Source: Bacillota bacterium
Lineage (GTDB): Bacteria > Bacillota > Sulfobacillia > Sulfobacillales > Sulfobacillaceae
Direction: 5' to 3'
Assembly (NCBI GenBank): GCA_023381095.1
Contig: JAMCTO010000170.1
Location: 1 to 8,664 of the forward strand
Length of the DNA stretch: 8,664 nucleotides
The notes beneath the pieces are model-generated. The model was not told the DNA's origin, did not search any database, and worked only from the letters and a program-made list of their open reading frames with translations. Each line of letters begins with the position of its first letter. Within the stretch, counting starts at the first letter, position 1. The position numbers were made by a program, and so were the translations under genes. This document shows, in pieces, positions 7,707 through 8,664 of the stretch.

Positions 7707-8417
7707 ATGTATCTGCCGGCATTTTCGTACTTGGGTCCGATACCGCTTGGCACAGTGCTGTTATTAGCGGCGCTGGCGGCGGGTCTCCTGCTGGCATCGC
7801 GCTTGGATCGAACCCAAAAAGTAACAGAGCTACTCTGGAGCATGTTAATAGGTGGCGCCCTTGGAGACAAAGCCGTTTACATTTTCAGTGATCTCCCATA
7901 CTACATGCACCATTTGAGCCACCTGCTGTTCACTCCGATGAGTGCTTGGGGCATAGGCGGAATGATCATAGGCGCTTTGATAGGATTGATCTGGGTATAT
8001 TGGCGCTATCGCCGCCAGTGGCATCTGTCCGATATTGACACGTTGGCCATGACCGTTGCGGCAATGCTGTTGATTCGCGCCCCAGGACAAAATCTGGTGG
8101 GGATCCCAGCCCCGAACTGGCCACGCGCCATCGCAGTTTCCTTAGACGGCACATTGGTGTTTCCCAGCTATGCCCTTTGGGCAGTGTTGCTTGTCCTGGT
8201 GTTGATAGGCGGAGGAATCCTTTACCGTCATTGGCGCCTTTTGTGGCCAGGGGCTACTGCAGGCGCGGTTATGTTAGGCATTGCCATCGCTTGGCTTGCC
8301 ACCAGCCTTACCCTGCCCACCCATGGCGTGCCCTTTACACTCGGACAATGGCTAGCTCTGGCTGCTGCCGTTGCCGGCTTTCGCCTGATGACCCCTGCTA
8401 CCAATTGTGAGAACTAA
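7707..8417 (+). CDS. Seven-helix membrane protein, degenerate prolipoprotein diacylglyceryl transferase (Lgt)-like
   Basis: The protein has 236 residues with about seven membrane helices (roughly 11-30, 42-60, 80-98, 109-124, 154-172, 181-200, 210-227). Order and spacing resemble Lgt, the enzyme that moves diacylglyceryl from phosphatidylglycerol to lipoprotein cysteines: IPLGTVLLLAALAAGLLLA, then GALGDKAVYIFSDLPYY, GIGGMIIGALIG, then NLVGIPAPNWP and FPSYALW. The expected catalytic elements are altered. The HGG motif reads IGG (83-85), the Arg-Gly-Asn-Phe...Asn-Gly-Glu loop is reduced to LIRAPGQNLVG (122-132), and the Arg-His-Pro-Ser-Gln-Leu-Tyr-Glu box reads VFPSYALWA. It therefore looks like an Lgt-fold protein without transferase activity. 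There is a single Cys (234), so it is not a thiol relay. As third gene of the ccdA-thioredoxin operon it may help the thioredoxin or bind its substrate; this is inference. The family call rests on a by-eye alignment and could be wrong. Confidence 0.7.
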   Translation: MYLPAFSYLGPIPLGTVLLLAALAAGLLLASRLDRTQKVTELLWSMLIGGALGDKAVYIFSDLPYYMHHLSHLLFTPMSAWGIGGMIIGALIGLIWVYWRYRRQWHLSDIDTLAMTVAAMLLIRAPGQNLVGIPAPNWPRAIAVSLDGTLVFPSYALWAVLLVLVLIGGGILYRHWRLLWPGATAGAVMLGIAIAWLATSLTLPTHGVPFTLGQWLALAAAVAGFRLMTPATNCEN

Positions 8418-8477
8418 TCAACGACCCCCATTGGGAGTGTCCTCTGCGGTCATCCCGTGCCAATGCTGTCGACCCCG

Positions 8478-8499
8478 TATCAGACGTGTTTTCCTGATA
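8478..8499. promoter_or_regulatory. Inverted repeat over the ispH -35 region (possible operator)
   Basis: TATCAG (8478-8483) and CTGATA (8494-8499) form six-base perfect arms separated by ten bases. They cover the place where a -35 box would lie for the TATAAT at 8507. Regulatory function is inferred from position only, and arms this short occur by chance. Confidence 0.25.
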
Positions 8500-8501
8500 G
8501 C

Positions 8502-8512
8502 CATGGTATAAT
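8502..8512 (+). promoter_or_regulatory. Extended -10 promoter for ispH
   Basis: CATGGTATAAT: a perfect TATAAT (8507-8512) preceded by TGG. The position of the -35 box (about 8484-8489) reads ACGTGT and does not match consensus. Predicted start near 8519 gives a leader of about 70 bases. Confidence 0.65.
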
Positions 8513-8516
8513 CATC

Positions 8517-8528
8517 CTATGATCATAG
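8517..8528. promoter_or_regulatory. Perfect 12-base palindrome at the predicted ispH transcription start
   Basis: CTATGATCATAG equals its own reverse complement and begins five bases after the -10 box, covering the expected start site. An operator role is possible. One or two such palindromes are expected by chance in a window of this size. Confidence 0.25.
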
Positions 8529-8573
8529 CGAGGCTGGCATAGAGATTATTGCCATCAGTGCCCCAGCAACGAT

Positions 8574-8580
8574 AAGGGAG
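8574..8580 (+). promoter_or_regulatory. Ribosome binding site of ispH
   Basis: AAGGGAG ends seven bases before the ATG at 8588 and ten before the second ATG at 8591, so either could be used; the first has the better spacing. Confidence 0.75.
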
Positions 8581-8587
8581 TCTAGTC

Positions 8588-8664
8588 ATGATGGAAGTGC
8601 TAAAGGTTCATCCGCGGGGTTACTGCTACGGGGTTGTCGATGCGATTACGATGGCTAAACGGAT
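8588..8664 (+). CDS. ispH: IspH, 4-hydroxy-3-methylbut-2-enyl diphosphate reductase (first 25 residues; rest outside window)
   Basis: IspH is the last enzyme of the MEP (non-mevalonate) isoprenoid pathway. It reduces HMBPP to IPP and DMAPP with a [4Fe-4S] cluster in the cytoplasm. The visible start has the family's N-terminal signature VHPRGYCYGVVDAITMAKR, in which Cys13 is the first of the three conserved cluster-ligand cysteines, in the form typical of Gram-positive proteins. Everything downstream is missing, so a C-terminal fusion such as the S1-domain extension known in some Clostridia cannot be excluded. The gene appears to have its own extended -10 promoter and a leader of about 70 bases. 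Confidence 0.93.
   Translation, partial: MMEVLKVHPRGYCYGVVDAITMAKR

Larger units (their letters stand above)
8418..8587. other. Intergenic region before ispH
   Basis: This 170-base gap holds no conserved gene. It contains the ispH promoter, two dyads, a seven-codon upstream frame (8519-8542) and short competing hairpin arms (8533-8567). No GC-rich hairpin followed by a T-run is seen, so the ccdA operon may read through into ispH. Confidence 0.6.

Noticed and set aside
8425..8456. Terminator after the Lgt-like gene (CCC-ATT-GGG, or GGGA with TCCC)
   Set aside because: Stems are only three to four base pairs and no T-run follows, so it is not a credible factor-independent terminator.
1..8664. 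CRISPR array, tRNA/rRNA, insertion sequence or defence system
   Set aside because: No regularly spaced repeats, tRNA-like cloverleaf, transposase or effector domains were seen; genes are core functions with similar codon use throughout.

Overview
The window carries two blocks of housekeeping genes transcribed away from each other from a shared intergenic region at about 6327-6466. It probably comes from a Bacillota (Firmicutes) chromosome. The support is the gene order ftsE-ftsX-S41 protease-uvrB-uvrA (minus strand), strong AGGAGG-type ribosome binding sites, and an IspH N-terminus of the Gram-positive type (PRGYCYGVVDA). Base composition looks mid-range. A Sulfobacillus-like or other deep Clostridia-type lineage would fit, but that is a guess and not shown by the sequence.

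Minus strand, 6326 down to 1: ftsE (ATPase) and ftsX (membrane subunit) overlap and form the FtsEX complex, which couples cell division to peptidoglycan hydrolysis. A 72-base gap with a good extended -10 promoter leads to a secreted, membrane-anchored S41/PDZ processing protease (CtpA/CtpB type). This is followed closely by uvrB and an overlapping uvrA, the damage-recognition half of nucleotide excision repair. uvrA runs off the left edge directly after its first ABC signature motif.

Plus strand, 6467 to 8417: three tightly coupled genes (TAATG overlap, then adjacent) encode CcdA (membrane thiol-electron carrier), a membrane-anchored ResA/TlpA-type thioredoxin, and a seven-helix membrane protein resembling prolipoprotein diacylglyceryl transferase (Lgt) that lacks the family's catalytic motifs. 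CcdA plus the thioredoxin would move reducing power from the cytoplasm to extracytoplasmic proteins. The role of the degenerate Lgt-like partner is unknown, and it is the most interesting item here. After a 170-base gap, ispH (isoprenoid biosynthesis) starts from its own promoter and runs off the right edge.

Three promoters in the window share the string CATG(G/C)TATAAT with no recognisable -35 box. The ispH upstream region also holds two perfect dyads and a seven-codon upstream reading frame. I see no RNA genes, CRISPR array, insertion sequence, prophage or convincing factor-independent terminator. Most of the window is conserved core genome.
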